Source: Nonomuraea sp.
GTDB lineage: Bacteria; Actinomycetota; Actinomycetes; Streptosporangiales; Streptosporangiaceae
Length of the DNA stretch: 15,403 bases
Direction: 5' to 3'
Assembly (NCBI GenBank): GCA_013362835.1
Contig: JABFVJ010000395.1
Coordinates: forward strand, 1 to 15,403
Of this stretch, positions 1-7,235 are shown one piece after another. Position 1 is the first letter of the stretch. Every line of letters starts with the position of its first letter. Made by a program: the position numbers and the translations under genes. The notes below the pieces were generated by a model that had not been told where the DNA came from, ran no database searches, and was given only the letters and a program-made list of their open reading frames with translations.

Positions 1-1032
1 CGGCGGGACACGTTCGTCACCCCGGCGCTGCTGGCCTCGATCGGCCAGTGGGCGGACCGGCTCTGGCACCGGACGATCGAGGCCGGGCACTGGGCCCAGC
101 GCAGCCGTCCTGGGACGATCGCCGGGATGATCGCGGAGTTCGTCCTGTACGTGGAGGGCGGGCCCGCGAGCAGGGGGCTGCGGCGGGCGCGGGCGGGGGA
201 GCGGCGCGGGGCGTTCGGCGATCGGCTGGTGGTGGTGACGGGCGCGGGGTCGGGCATCGGGCTGGCGACCGCGCGGGCGTTCGCGGCGCACGGGGCCGAG
301 GTGGTGTGCGCGGACCTCGACGCGGGGTCGGCCGCGCGGGCGGCCGACGCGATCGTGAAGGATCTCGGGGGTACGGCCTGGGCCGTGCGGGTCGACGTCG
401 CGGATATCGATCAGATGGAAGATTTTTCGCGAAATATCATCTCTCAATATGGCGTGCCGGACATTGTGGTGAACAATGCGGGGATCGCGGTCGCCGGACC
501 TTTTCTCGAACATACCGTCGGCGACTGGCGCAGGACCATCGACGTCAATCTGTGGGGCGTCATCCACGGTTGCCGGCTGTTCGGCGCGGCCATGGCCGAA
601 CGCGGCGAAGGCGGCCACATCGTGAACGTCGCCTCGCTCGCCGCCTTCGCGCCCTCCCGGCTCCTGCCTGCGTATTCGACCTCGAAGGCGGCCGTGAAGA
701 TGCTCAGCGACTGCCTGCGCGCCGAGCTCGCCGGGCACGGGATCGGGGTCAGTGCGATCTGTCCGGGCTTCGTGTCCACGCCGATCGCGCGCAACGCCAC
801 GTACGTACGGGCTGAGCTGCGCGAACCGGCCGAACACGGGCTCGCGCGGCGCGGTTACCCGCCCGAACGCGTGGCCGCGCACATTCTGCGCGCCGTGCAC
901 CGGAATCAGGCCGTCGTGCCCGTCAACCTCGAAGGGAAAATCGGATATGCCCTGTCGAGGATTTCGCCGCGGGCGATGCGCGGGCTGGCCCGGCTGAGCG
1001 GAAGTCTGAGAAATCCGCAAATTAGTAGGTAA
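1..1032 (+). CDS. EphD-like alpha/beta hydrolase-SDR fusion, 3' part (5' end outside window)
   Basis: The reading frame is open from base 1 to the TAA at 1030-1032 (343 residues), so the gene begins before the window. Residues 1-55 resemble the end of an epoxide-hydrolase-type alpha/beta hydrolase: the AGHWAQ motif at residues 28-33 supplies the likely catalytic His30. A short Arg/Gly-rich linker follows. From about residue 74 there is a classical short-chain dehydrogenase: TGAGSGIG cofactor loop (80-87), an acidic CADLD end of the second strand that suggests NAD rather than NADP, NNAG (158-161), Asn183, Ser212, Tyr225 and Lys229. The same hydrolase-then-SDR order is known in mycobacterial EphD. 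Internal ATGs such as the one at 127 are not the start, because hydrolase homology continues upstream of it. The substrate cannot be read from sequence; a lipid epoxide or hydroxy compound is a guess. Bases 401-450 are unusually AT-rich. The tetR gene 29 nt downstream is probably co-transcribed. Confidence 0.85.
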   Translation, partial: RRDTFVTPALLASIGQWADRLWHRTIEAGHWAQRSRPGTIAGMIAEFVLYVEGGPASRGLRRARAGERRGAFGDRLVVVTGAGSGIGLATARAFAAHGAEVVCADLDAGSAARAADAIVKDLGGTAWAVRVDVADIDQMEDFSRNIISQYGVPDIVVNNAGIAVAGPFLEHTVGDWRRTIDVNLWGVIHGCRLFGAAMAERGEGGHIVNVASLAAFAPSRLLPAYSTSKAAVKMLSDCLRAELAGHGIGVSAICPGFVSTPIARNATYVRAELREPAEHGLARRGYPPERVAAHILRAVHRNQAVVPVNLEGKIGYALSRISPRAMRGLARLSGSLRNPQISR

Positions 1033-1061
1033 CGATCGCGCAGACGAGAGAAGATGAATCC

Positions 1062-1745
1062 GTGTCCTCCCCGCAAATGGATGACGACTGCGTCCACCCC
1101 AAAGCTCTCAGGCGGCAGCCCGCGCAACGCCGCAGCGCCCGGCGCGTCGAACGCATGCTCGACGCCTGCGCCGAGCTGCTCGACGAGACCGGCTACGAGG
1201 CCCTGTCCACCACGCGCATCGCCGATCGGGCGGGCGTCGCGATCGGATCGGTCTACCAGTTCTTCCCCGACAAGCGGGCCATCACGCAGGAGCTCACCCG
1301 GCGCAACGTCGAGCAGTTCGTCGCGCGGGTGGGCCGCAGGTTCATGGAGGAGGAGTACCGCGGCTGGTGGGAGGCCGTCGACGCGATCATCGACGAGTAC
1401 GTCGACATGCACCGCACCGTCCCCGGCTTCAAGAGCCTGCACTTCGGCGACGTCGTCGACCTCAACCTGCTCGACTCCGACTCCGAGAACAACACGGTGA
1501 TCGCGGGCCGGCTGCGCGGGCTGCTGCTGAAGGAGTTCGGGCTGGCCGACAGCGAGACGCTCGACCTCGCCGTGCTGGTCGCCGTCGAGTCGGGTGACGC
1601 GGTGCTCAAGCTGGCCTTCCGCCGCGATCCCGCGGGCGCGCCCGAGATCATCGACGCGGCCAAGCACCTGGTGCGGGGGTTCCTGTCGCGCCAGCTCAAG
1701 TCGTGGTCGCCGTACGTACTGACCGAGGGTGACATGGGACGCTGA
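1062..1745 (+). CDS. TetR/AcrR-family transcriptional regulator
   Basis: A 227-aa cytoplasmic DNA-binding protein. An Arg-rich N-terminal arm (residues 17-31) leads into a TetR-type N-terminal domain, with the helix-turn-helix at about 50-69 (TTRIADRAGVAIGSVYQFFP), including the family-typical Y-x-F-F recognition-helix end. Residues 85-220 are mostly helical and would form the ligand and dimer domain; no ligand can be inferred. The GTG start at 1062 has a GAGAAG Shine-Dalgarno at 1048-1053 with 8-nt spacing; an in-frame ATG at 1077 is the alternative. It lies 29 nt after the hydrolase-SDR gene on the same strand, so it probably controls that gene's operon in response to a hydrophobic ligand. 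That is inference from context. An inverted repeat shortly downstream (1766-1789) may end the transcript. Confidence 0.9.
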   Translation: MSSPQMDDDCVHPKALRRQPAQRRSARRVERMLDACAELLDETGYEALSTTRIADRAGVAIGSVYQFFPDKRAITQELTRRNVEQFVARVGRRFMEEEYRGWWEAVDAIIDEYVDMHRTVPGFKSLHFGDVVDLNLLDSDSENNTVIAGRLRGLLLKEFGLADSETLDLAVLVAVESGDAVLKLAFRRDPAGAPEIIDAAKHLVRGFLSRQLKSWSPYVLTEGDMGR

Positions 1746-1765
1746 CCGAGATCTGGGCATGACAG

Positions 1766-1789
1766 CGGTGAGCGATCCCCAGCTCACCG
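1766..1789 (+). terminator. Inverted repeat after tetR, possible terminator or operator
   Basis: CGGTGAGC (1766-1773) and GCTCACCG (1782-1789) form a perfect 8-bp stem with an 8-nt loop, 20 nt after the tetR stop. There is no T-tract, so it is either a weak intrinsic terminator or a protein-binding dyad upstream of the small gene at 1816. Confidence 0.4.
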
Positions 1790-1815
1790 AGAGTCACCCG
1801 TTCCGGAAGGTGAAG

Positions 1816-2097
1816 ATGTACGATCTTCCCCCGTCCGCCTTCGTCCGCAGTGCCCCCTGCGACCCCCGCCGTGGCCGCGTCCCCACCTACGTGACGTTCG
1901 GCCTCGCCATGGCCGTGGGCGCGAGCGGGATCATCGGCTACTCGGCCGGTTACGCCTCCGACACGGGCCGGGCGTCGGGACCGCCGTCGGCCGTGGCCCC
2001 CGTCGTCGCCTGCCGGGCCGCCTCGCCGGGGCCCACCACGTTCGAGACGTTCCTCCACGTCGTCTACGCGCAGGCGTTCGGGCGGCTCATGGGGTAG
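1816..2097 (+). CDS. Small single-span membrane protein, unknown function
   Basis: A 93-aa protein that I do not recognise. Residues about 29-48 (VTFGLAMAVGASGIIGYSAG) form one hydrophobic span, with an Arg-rich stretch (PRRGR) just before it that would keep the N-terminus inside. The rest is a short Ala/Pro/Ser-rich extracytoplasmic tail. I chose ATG 1816 because GGAAGG lies at 1805-1810 with a 5-nt gap. The frame is open further up to a GTG at 1729, but that would overlap tetR and has no better signal. Third positions are almost all G or C, which supports real coding. The last 11 nt overlap the end of the convergent membrane gene on the minus strand. Confidence 0.6.
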   Translation: MYDLPPSAFVRSAPCDPRRGRVPTYVTFGLAMAVGASGIIGYSAGYASDTGRASGPPSAVAPVVACRAASPGPTTFETFLHVVYAQAFGRLMG

Positions 2098-2431
2098 CGG
2101 CGGGCCGGTCGGCCGCCTCGATCCGCTGCAGGAGGCGGGCCTCCATCTCGCGGTGCCGGCGCCGCATGGCCTGCCGGTCCTCCAGCGCCGTGGCGGGCAC
2201 CTGCTGGATGCGGGGCGTCACCGGCGTACGCAGGCACGGCGCCGGGTACGAGACCGGCCGCGCGTCCCTGGCCTCCCTGACGTCGAGCCGCGCCTCCAGC
2301 GCGTGCAGGTTGCGCTCCGCCGATTCGATGGCCTCCAGACGGGCCGACAGATACCCGGCCACGCCGGGCACGAGCGCCGACAGGACGACAGCACACGCCA
2401 GCGCGAAGGTCATCTGCTTGGACAAGCCCAT
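2087..2431 (-). CDS. Membrane-anchored coiled-coil protein, unknown function
   Basis: A 114-aa protein. Residues about 7-27 (MTFALACAVVLSALVPGVAG) form an N-terminal signal anchor. A charged helix follows (about 28-55, rich in Glu, Arg, Ala and Leu with a heptad-like pattern), then a Pro/Thr-rich middle, then a second charged helix (about 85-108). The ATG at 2431 is preceded by AGGGGG (2437-2442 on the plus strand) at 5-nt spacing, a good ribosome site. No family is recognised; a scaffold or envelope role is only a guess. Its 3' end overlaps the convergent 93-aa gene, and upstream it diverges from the TPR-like gene across 166 nt. Confidence 0.65.
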   Translation of the reverse strand: MGLSKQMTFALACAVVLSALVPGVAGYLSARLEAIESAERNLHALEARLDVREARDARPVSYPAPCLRTPVTPRIQQVPATALEDRQAMRRRHREMEARLLQRIEAADRPAATP

Positions 2432-2585
2432 TACAGCCCCCTACGCTCGCGGGACGCAAAGCACGGGGTATATGCCCGATGAGCTGCACGGACACGCGCA
2501 GCGTGACCAGCCTTGAACGAGACGTTGCCGAAGAAGTGTGTGACCGGCCCTGCGCATTGACCGGGCAAAGGCCCGGACGGCTCGG

Positions 2586-2591
2586 TAGTCT
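2586..2591 (+). promoter_or_regulatory. Candidate -10 for a leaderless transcript
   Basis: TAGTCT matches the TANNNT -10 pattern and ends 6 nt before the GTG at 2598. A start of transcription at or beside the start codon would give a leaderless mRNA, and no Shine-Dalgarno is seen. A TTGACC at 2557-2562 lies too far upstream (23 nt) to be an ideal -35. The CCGGGC-AAAG-GCCCGG hairpin (2561-2576) sits between them. Confidence 0.4.
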
Positions 2592-2597
2592 CGCGGT

Positions 2598-3128
2598 GTG
2601 GCGCATGTGACCCGTGAGCACCTTGATCGTCTGCTTGAGCAGGCCCTGCTGGCCGACGACCACAGTTCCTTGGCCAGTCGGCTGTACGACGTCGCGCTCG
2701 CCTATTCGTCGGGCGACGTCTCCAGGGCGTCCATCCTGGTCCTCGCCGCCGAGGAGTGGCGAGCGGCGGGCCAGCCCGCGCGCGCGATGGAGTGTTTCCA
2801 GCGCGCCGTCGACGACGGCGGTGACGCCGGCTTCGACGCGCGTGCCGGCATCGCCGACACCCTCTTCGAGCTCGACCGGCCCGACGAGGCCAGGGAGCTC
2901 ATCGAGACCATCCGCGCGGAGGGCGGCGTCTCCACCACGACCGCCCACACCATCGCGGAGACGCTGGTCGCCTACGGCGATCTGCGTGGCGGTCTCGAAT
3001 GGGCCACCCAGGCCGTGCTGGGCTGCGACGAGAACGACCCCGAGCAGGGAGCGCTGCTGCGCACGCGCTACCGGATCAGGGTCGACCTGGGCCTGCCCGA
3101 AGACGAGCTCGACGAGCTCGTCTCCTAG
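2598..3128 (+). CDS. TPR-like repeat protein, unknown function
   Basis: A 176-aa acidic, all-helical cytoplasmic protein. Helix pairs in tetratricopeptide style are visible at about residues 43-72 (AAEEWRAAGQPARAMECFQRA), 77-107 (GIADTLFELDRPDEARELIE) and 114-143 (ETLVAYGDLRGGLEWATQAV), with the usual small-residue and A-G-x-x-x-x-A spacings. TPR units bind peptides or proteins; no partner is suggested by the neighbours. There is no signal peptide or membrane segment. The GTG at 2598 has no clear Shine-Dalgarno but sits 6 nt after a TANNNT box, so translation may be leaderless. The gene is followed 16 nt later by a strong hairpin. Relatives are likely to be called hypothetical or TPR protein. 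Confidence 0.75.
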   Translation: MAHVTREHLDRLLEQALLADDHSSLASRLYDVALAYSSGDVSRASILVLAAEEWRAAGQPARAMECFQRAVDDGGDAGFDARAGIADTLFELDRPDEARELIETIRAEGGVSTTTAHTIAETLVAYGDLRGGLEWATQAVLGCDENDPEQGALLRTRYRIRVDLGLPEDELDELVS

Positions 3129-3144
3129 ACGCGGGCCCGCACCT

Positions 3145-3166
3145 CCGGCCCCGGGGACGGGGCCGG
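3145..3166 (+). terminator. Stem-loop terminator candidate after the TPR-like gene
   Basis: CCGGCCCC (3145-3152) pairs perfectly with GGGGCCGG (3159-3166) around a 6-nt loop, 16 nt after the TAG stop. There is no T-tract, as is common for actinomycete terminators. Confidence 0.55.
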
Positions 3167-3224
3167 ACTCCCGCATGCCCCAAGGACCAGGCTCGCAGCG
3201 CTGACAGCCCTGAAGCCGGGCGCC

Positions 3225-3260
3225 GGAGGGGTCGCGGCGGTGCGCGACCGTGACCCCTCC
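3225..3260. repeat. Inverted repeat with two competing pairings
   Basis: GGAGGGGTC (3225-3233) pairs with GACCCCTCC (3252-3260). Inside it, GGTCGCG (3230-3236) can instead pair with CGCGACC (3243-3249) around GCGGTG. The two stems share bases and exclude each other in part. It lies between convergent genes, so a terminator role is most likely. Confidence 0.5.
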
Positions 3261-3272
3261 GACGGTGGGAAG

Positions 3273-3302
3273 CCGGGCGCGGCAGGCACGACCCGCGCCC
3301 GG
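3273..3302. terminator. 10-bp stem-loop between convergent genes
   Basis: CCGGGCGCGG (3273-3282) and CCGCGCCCGG (3293-3302) form a perfect 10-bp stem with a 10-nt loop. It could serve the TPR-like gene on the plus strand or the secreted-protein gene on the minus strand. Confidence 0.5.
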
Positions 3303-3339
3303 ACTCGACGGCTCAACAGACCGGCCCCCGAGGCGGCCC

Positions 3340-3356
3340 GCCGAGCCCGTCTCGGC
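3340..3356 (-). terminator. Short stem-loop downstream of the secreted-protein gene
   Basis: GCCGAG (3340-3345) and CTCGGC (3351-3356) form a 6-bp stem with a 5-nt loop. It lies 62 nt beyond the minus-strand stop at 3419. It is weak alone but part of a run of four hairpins. Confidence 0.3.
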
Positions 3357-3418
3357 TCAGGAGTGGCTCACGCGGCGATCCGCCGAGGCCAGTGCAGGAG
3401 CTCGCGGCGGTCGGTGGC

Positions 3419-4120
3419 TCAGTTCAGGGCCAGGCCGCGCAGGAGGCCGCCGAAGCCGTCGATCGCCGGGTGGCCGCCCGGCAGCAGCGAGGCGTCCTCG
3501 ACGCTCTCCACCGCCTGCGGCAGCAGGTTCGCGATGACCTCGCTGCCGATCTCGTTCACCGGCTTCTGAACGTCGGTCGGCGGCCGCACGGCGCGGCTCG
3601 CCACCCTGTCCGGGGACGACTTCTGCCCGAGCGACATCTCGGCCGGCAGCCGCGCGGCGACGGGCGTCTGCGGCAGCGCCGGGAGCGCGGGCAGCGCGGG
3701 CACCTCGACCATCGTCGACAGGTCCTGCATCCCGCCCGGCCCCACGGGGAACGCAGCGGGCGACCCGTGCGACACCGAGGGCATGCCCCACGACGCCCCG
3801 ATCCCGCCGAGGTCGGCGAACGGCCCCATGGCCGACCGGGCGGCCGCGAGACCGGTCAGGCCCAGCTCCCTGGCCATCTCCCCGGCGGCCATGGCCAGCT
3901 TGTTGGCCTCCTCGGTGACGACCCGCCGGCCGCCCGTCTCGCCCTCGTTCAGCCGGACCCGGGTGCGCCCGTCGCAGTACGACGCGAGCGAGTCGGGCGA
4001 CAGCAGGCCCTTCTCCTTCGTCCGGCAGGTGTCGGCCGTCGAGGGCCCGGCGGCCAGCCAGGTGACGCCCGCGGTCAGAGCGGCCACCGCGAGGATTCTT
4101 CGGATCTTCTGAGATGACAC
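3419..4120 (-). CDS. Secreted protein of unknown function
   Basis: A 233-aa protein with a Sec-type signal peptide: basic n-region (KIRR, 5-8), hydrophobic core (about 9-24) and probable cleavage after STA at 29. The mature part begins with a short segment holding the only two cysteines (Cys32 and Cys49), which could form a disulfide. A charged helix with Glu/Lys follows (about 60-90), then a Gly/Pro/Met-rich stretch, three PAL repeats (about residues 141-149) and a hydrophobic Gly-rich C-terminus. No catalytic motif or family is recognised. The GTG start at 4120 has AGGGGG (4128-4133 on the plus strand) 7 nt upstream. A candidate ECF-sigma promoter lies a short distance further up, hinting at envelope-stress control. 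It is separated from clpB by that operon's terminator. Confidence 0.7.
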   Translation of the reverse strand: MSSQKIRRILAVAALTAGVTWLAAGPSTADTCRTKEKGLLSPDSLASYCDGRTRVRLNEGETGGRRVVTEEANKLAMAAGEMARELGLTGLAAARSAMGPFADLGGIGASWGMPSVSHGSPAAFPVGPGGMQDLSTMVEVPALPALPALPQTPVAARLPAEMSLGQKSSPDRVASRAVRPPTDVQKPVNEIGSEVIANLLPQAVESVEDASLLPGGHPAIDGFGGLLRGLALN

Positions 4121-4155
4121 CGCACGTCCCCCTGATCGGATTCGGTGATCTGACG

Positions 4156-4180
4156 AACGCCGAACGTAGTCACCCGTTCC
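4156..4180 (-). promoter_or_regulatory. Candidate ECF sigma-factor promoter of the secreted-protein gene
   Basis: On the minus strand GGAAC (4176-4180) is followed after exactly 16 nt by CGTT (4156-4159). An AAC-containing -35 and a CGT-type -10 at about 16-nt spacing are typical of ECF sigma factors such as SigE/SigW. Transcription would start near 4149, giving a short leader that includes the AGGGGG ribosome site. Found by eye, so a chance match is possible. Confidence 0.4.
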
Positions 4181-4261
4181 GCCGAGGACGTGCGGCTTGT
4201 CCGAAGGGTGGGGCGAACCTTACCCCGGGCACCGGGGGATGACCCCGCCATGACATGCCGA

Positions 4262-4292
4262 AGCCCGGAGATCTGCGGGGGATCTCCGGGCT
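4262..4292 (-). terminator. Terminator of the dnaK-clpB operon
   Basis: AGCCCGGAGATC (4262-4273) and GATCTCCGGGCT (4281-4292) form a perfect 12-bp stem with a 7-nt loop, 11 nt past the clpB stop. Read on the minus strand it is followed only by a short T run. It also insulates clpB from the secreted-protein gene. Confidence 0.75.
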
Positions 4293-4303
4293 CCTGTGGA
4301 CGG

Positions 4304-6874
4304 TCAGCCGCGCTGGACGACCAGCTCGTCGTCGCCGAGCTCCACCCTGACCTTGTCGCCGTCGACGACCTCGCCGGACAGCACGGCCTTGGCCAGCTTG
4401 TCGCCGATCGCCGACTGGACGAGGCGGCGCAGCGGGCGGGCGCCGTACAGGGGGTCGTAGCCGGTCAGGGCCAGCCATTCGCGGGCGGCCGGGGTGACCT
4501 CCAGCGTCAGCCTGCGGTCGGCCAGGCGCTGGGCCAGGCGTTCGACCTGGAGGTCGACGATCTGGGCCAGCTCCTCGGAGCCGAGCGCGTCGAAGAGGAT
4601 CACGTCGTCGAGCCGGTTCAGGAACTCCGGCTTGAACGAGGCGCGCACCGCGCCCATGACGGCCTCGCGCTTGGCGCCGTTCTCCAGCTTCGGGTCGACG
4701 AGGAACTGCGAGCCGAGGTTGGAGGTCAGGATCAGGATCGTGTTGCGGAAGTCGACCGTGCGGCCCTGGCCGTCGGTGAGCCGTCCGTCGTCGAGCACCT
4801 GGAGGAGGATGTCGAACACCTCGGGGTGCGCCTTCTCCACCTCGTCCAGCAGCACCACCGTGTACGGCCGCCGCCTGACGGCCTCGGTGAGCTGGCCGCC
4901 CTCCTCGTAGCCGACGTAGCCGGGAGGCGCGCCGACGAGCCGCGCCACGCTGTGCTTCTCGGAGTACTCGCTCATGTCGATGCGGGTCATCGCCCGCTCG
5001 TCGTCGAACAGGAACTCCGCGAGCGCCTTGGCCAGCTCGGTCTTGCCCACACCGGTGGGCCCGAGGAACAGGAACGAGCCCGTGGGACGGTCGGGGTCGG
5101 CGATGCCGGCCCGGCTGCGGCGTACGGCGTCGGACACCGCCTGTACGGCCCGCTGCTGGCCGATCAGGCGCCGGCCCAGGTCACCCTCCATCCGCAGGAG
5201 TTTGGCCGTCTCGGCCTCCAGCAGGCGCCCGGCGGGGATGCCCGTCCAGGAGGAGATGACCTCGGCGATGTCGTCGGCGCCGACCTCCTCCTTGACCATG
5301 GCGTTCTCCGGCGGCGCGGCCTCGGAGGCGGCCTGGAGCGCCTGCTCCAGCCTCGGCACCTCGGCGTACATGAGCCGGGAGGCGGCCTCGAAGTCGCCGT
5401 CGCGCTGGGCGCGTTCGGCGGCGCCGCGCGCCTCGTCGAGCTGCTTCTTCAGCTCGCCGACCTTGTTGAGCCCGGCCTTCTCGTGCTCCCAGCGGCCGAC
5501 GAGGGCGTTGAGCTCCTCCTGGCGGTCGGCCAGCTCCTTGCGCAGCCGGTCGAGCCGCTGGACCGACGCCTCGTCGGTCTCCTTCGACAGGGCCAGCTCC
5601 TCCATCTTCATGCGGTCGACGTTCCGCTGGAGCTGGTCGATCTCCACGGGACGGGAGTCGATCTCCATGCGCAGCCGCGAGGCGGCCTCGTCGACCAGGT
5701 CGATGGCCTTGTCGGGGAGGAAGCGGTTGGTGATGTAGCGGTCGGACAGGGCGGCCGCGGCGACCAGGGCGCCGTCGGCGATCTGCACCTGGTGGTGGGC
5801 CTCGTAGCGGCCCTTGAGCCCGCGCAGGATCGCGATCGTGTCCTCGACCGTGGGCTCGCCCACGTAGACCTGCTGGAAACGCCGCTCCAGCGCCGGGTCC
5901 TTCTCGATGCGCTCGCGGTACTCGTCGAGCGTGGTCGCGCCGATCATGCGCAGCTCGCCGCGGGCCAGCATGGGCTTGAGCATGTTGCCGGCGTCCATCG
6001 CGCCCTCGGCGGCCCCCGCGCCGACGACGGTGTGCAGCTCGTCGATGAACGTCACGATCTGCCCGTTGCTCTCCTTGATCTCGGAGAGCACGGCCTTGAG
6101 CCGCTCCTCGAACTCGCCGCGGTACTTCGCGCCGGCCACCATCGCGCCCAGGTCGAGCGAGATCAGCCGCTTGTTGCGCAGCGACTCGGGCACGTCGCCG
6201 GCCACGATGCGCTGGGCCAGGCCCTCGACGACGGCGGTCTTGCCGACGCCGGGCTCGCCGATCAGCACCGGATTGTTCTTGGTACGGCGGCTGAGCACCT
6301 GGACCACGCGCCGGATCTCCGAGTCGCGGCCGATCACCGGGTCGAGCTTGCCGCCCCTGGCGTGCTCGGTCAGGTCGACGCCGTACTTCTCCAGCGCCTG
6401 GTAGGTGTCCTCAGGGGTCTCGCTGGTGACGCGGGCGTGGCCGCGTACTTTCTCGAAGGCGTCGAGCAGTGCCTGCGGGGTCGCGCCCTGCGACTTGAGC
6501 AGCTCGGCCATCGGGCCGCCGTCGGCCGCGAGGCCGACGAGCAGGTGCTCGGTCGAGACGTAGAGGTCTTCGAGCCGGCTCGCGTGCTGGGCGGCGGTGT
6601 TCATGACGGTGAGGAGCTGACGGGAGCTCGACGGCGCGCCCACGGTGGCGCCCTGGGCCTTCGGCAGCGCGGCGAGCTGTTCCTCGACGCGCGCCCGCAG
6701 CGTGCGCCAGTCGGCGCCGACCGCTTCGAGCAGCGGCACGGCCGTGCCGCCCGTCTGGGAGAGCAGCGTGGTCAGCAGGTGGGCGGGAGCGATCTCCGGG
6801 TTGCCCTCCGCGGCGGCACGCCGCATGGCCCCCGAGAGAGCTTCCTGGCTCTTCTGGGTGAGCTTGTAGTCCAT
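4304..6874 (-). CDS. clpB: ClpB disaggregase (Hsp100 AAA+ ATPase)
   Basis: An 856-aa cytoplasmic protein of normal ClpB length. It forms hexameric rings that thread aggregated proteins through the pore and pass them to DnaK-DnaJ-GrpE. Domains in order: Clp N-domain repeats (1-145); first AAA+ module with Walker A GEPGVGKT (206-213), Walker B ending FIDE (Glu279) and pore motif KYRGEFEER; a long coiled-coil middle domain (about 400-520), which marks it as ClpB and not ClpA or ClpC; second AAA+ module with Walker A GPTGVGKT (605-612), Walker B LLDE (Glu678), pore motif GYVGYEEGG and the C-terminal sensor-2 motif GARPLRRL. No key residue is missing. ATG 6874 lies 6 nt after the hspR stop with only a weak, distant GGGGG, so translation is probably coupled. 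It is the last gene of the operon and has no HAIR element of its own. Confidence 0.98.
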   Translation of the reverse strand: MDYKLTQKSQEALSGAMRRAAAEGNPEIAPAHLLTTLLSQTGGTAVPLLEAVGADWRTLRARVEEQLAALPKAQGATVGAPSSSRQLLTVMNTAAQHASRLEDLYVSTEHLLVGLAADGGPMAELLKSQGATPQALLDAFEKVRGHARVTSETPEDTYQALEKYGVDLTEHARGGKLDPVIGRDSEIRRVVQVLSRRTKNNPVLIGEPGVGKTAVVEGLAQRIVAGDVPESLRNKRLISLDLGAMVAGAKYRGEFEERLKAVLSEIKESNGQIVTFIDELHTVVGAGAAEGAMDAGNMLKPMLARGELRMIGATTLDEYRERIEKDPALERRFQQVYVGEPTVEDTIAILRGLKGRYEAHHQVQIADGALVAAAALSDRYITNRFLPDKAIDLVDEAASRLRMEIDSRPVEIDQLQRNVDRMKMEELALSKETDEASVQRLDRLRKELADRQEELNALVGRWEHEKAGLNKVGELKKQLDEARGAAERAQRDGDFEAASRLMYAEVPRLEQALQAASEAAPPENAMVKEEVGADDIAEVISSWTGIPAGRLLEAETAKLLRMEGDLGRRLIGQQRAVQAVSDAVRRSRAGIADPDRPTGSFLFLGPTGVGKTELAKALAEFLFDDERAMTRIDMSEYSEKHSVARLVGAPPGYVGYEEGGQLTEAVRRRPYTVVLLDEVEKAHPEVFDILLQVLDDGRLTDGQGRTVDFRNTILILTSNLGSQFLVDPKLENGAKREAVMGAVRASFKPEFLNRLDDVILFDALGSEELAQIVDLQVERLAQRLADRRLTLEVTPAAREWLALTGYDPLYGARPLRRLVQSAIGDKLAKAVLSGEVVDGDKVRVELGDDELVVQRG

Positions 6875-6880
6875 GACGTT

Positions 6881-7231
6881 CTAGGCCCCCGGTGGCAGCT
6901 CGTAGCGGATCAGCGCCCTGACCATCCGCATCTCGGCGCGCAGGCGGTGAACCTCCTCACGCAGCCGCAGAGCTTCGTTCTCGAGCTCGAGGATCCGCTT
7001 GATGCCCGCGAGGTTGATGCCCTCCTCCTGGGAGAGGCGCTGCACCTCGCGGAGCTGGATGATGTCTCTTGTGGAGTAGAGGCGGCCGCGTCCGGCCGTC
7101 CGGCCCGGGCTGACCAGGCCGAGACGGTCGTACTGGCGCAGCGTCTGCGGGTGGAGCCCGGAGAGCTGCGCGGCCACCGAGATCACATAAACAGGTGTGT
7201 CGTCGGACAGGTCGAAGTAGTTGGCGTCCAT
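6881..7231 (-). CDS. hspR: HspR, MerR-family heat-shock repressor
   Basis: A 116-aa protein. The MerR-type winged helix-turn-helix spans about residues 13-65 (ISVAAQLSGLHPQTLRQYDR, then the wing LVSPGRTAGRGRLYST). A Leu/Glu/Arg-rich dimerisation helix follows (about 75-110) with a short tail ending ELPPGA. HspR binds HAIR repeats, and in Streptomyces DnaK acts as its co-repressor, so falling free DnaK during heat shock lifts repression. Two HAIR sites lie at the dnaK promoter here (10935-10955 and 10986-11006), so this is autoregulation. I chose ATG 7231: it is 4 nt after the dnaJ stop and gives the usual HspR N-terminus. The frame runs further up over the end of dnaJ, but that extension (Ser/Arg-rich) is not HspR-like. 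Confidence 0.97.
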   Translation of the reverse strand: MDANYFDLSDDTPVYVISVAAQLSGLHPQTLRQYDRLGLVSPGRTAGRGRLYSTRDIIQLREVQRLSQEEGINLAGIKRILELENEALRLREEVHRLRAEMRMVRALIRYELPPGA

Positions 7232-7235
7232 CGGC

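Noticed and set aside
48..815. 255-codon plus-strand open frame in another frame
   Set aside because: It overlaps the SDR gene and gives a Gly/Arg-rich product; the true frame shows all SDR motifs.
906..1787. 293-codon minus-strand open frame opposite tetR
   Set aside because: It is a shadow of the TetR gene, whose helix-turn-helix and ribosome site support the plus strand.
2064..3176. 370-codon minus-strand open frame
   Set aside because: It lies opposite the TPR-like gene and out of frame with the 114-aa membrane protein. Its composition is Gly/Arg/Ala-rich with no recognisable fold.
6875..6900. Separate HAIR-controlled promoter for clpB
   Set aside because: No CTTGAG/CTCAAG pair is present between hspR and clpB, and the gap is only 6 nt.
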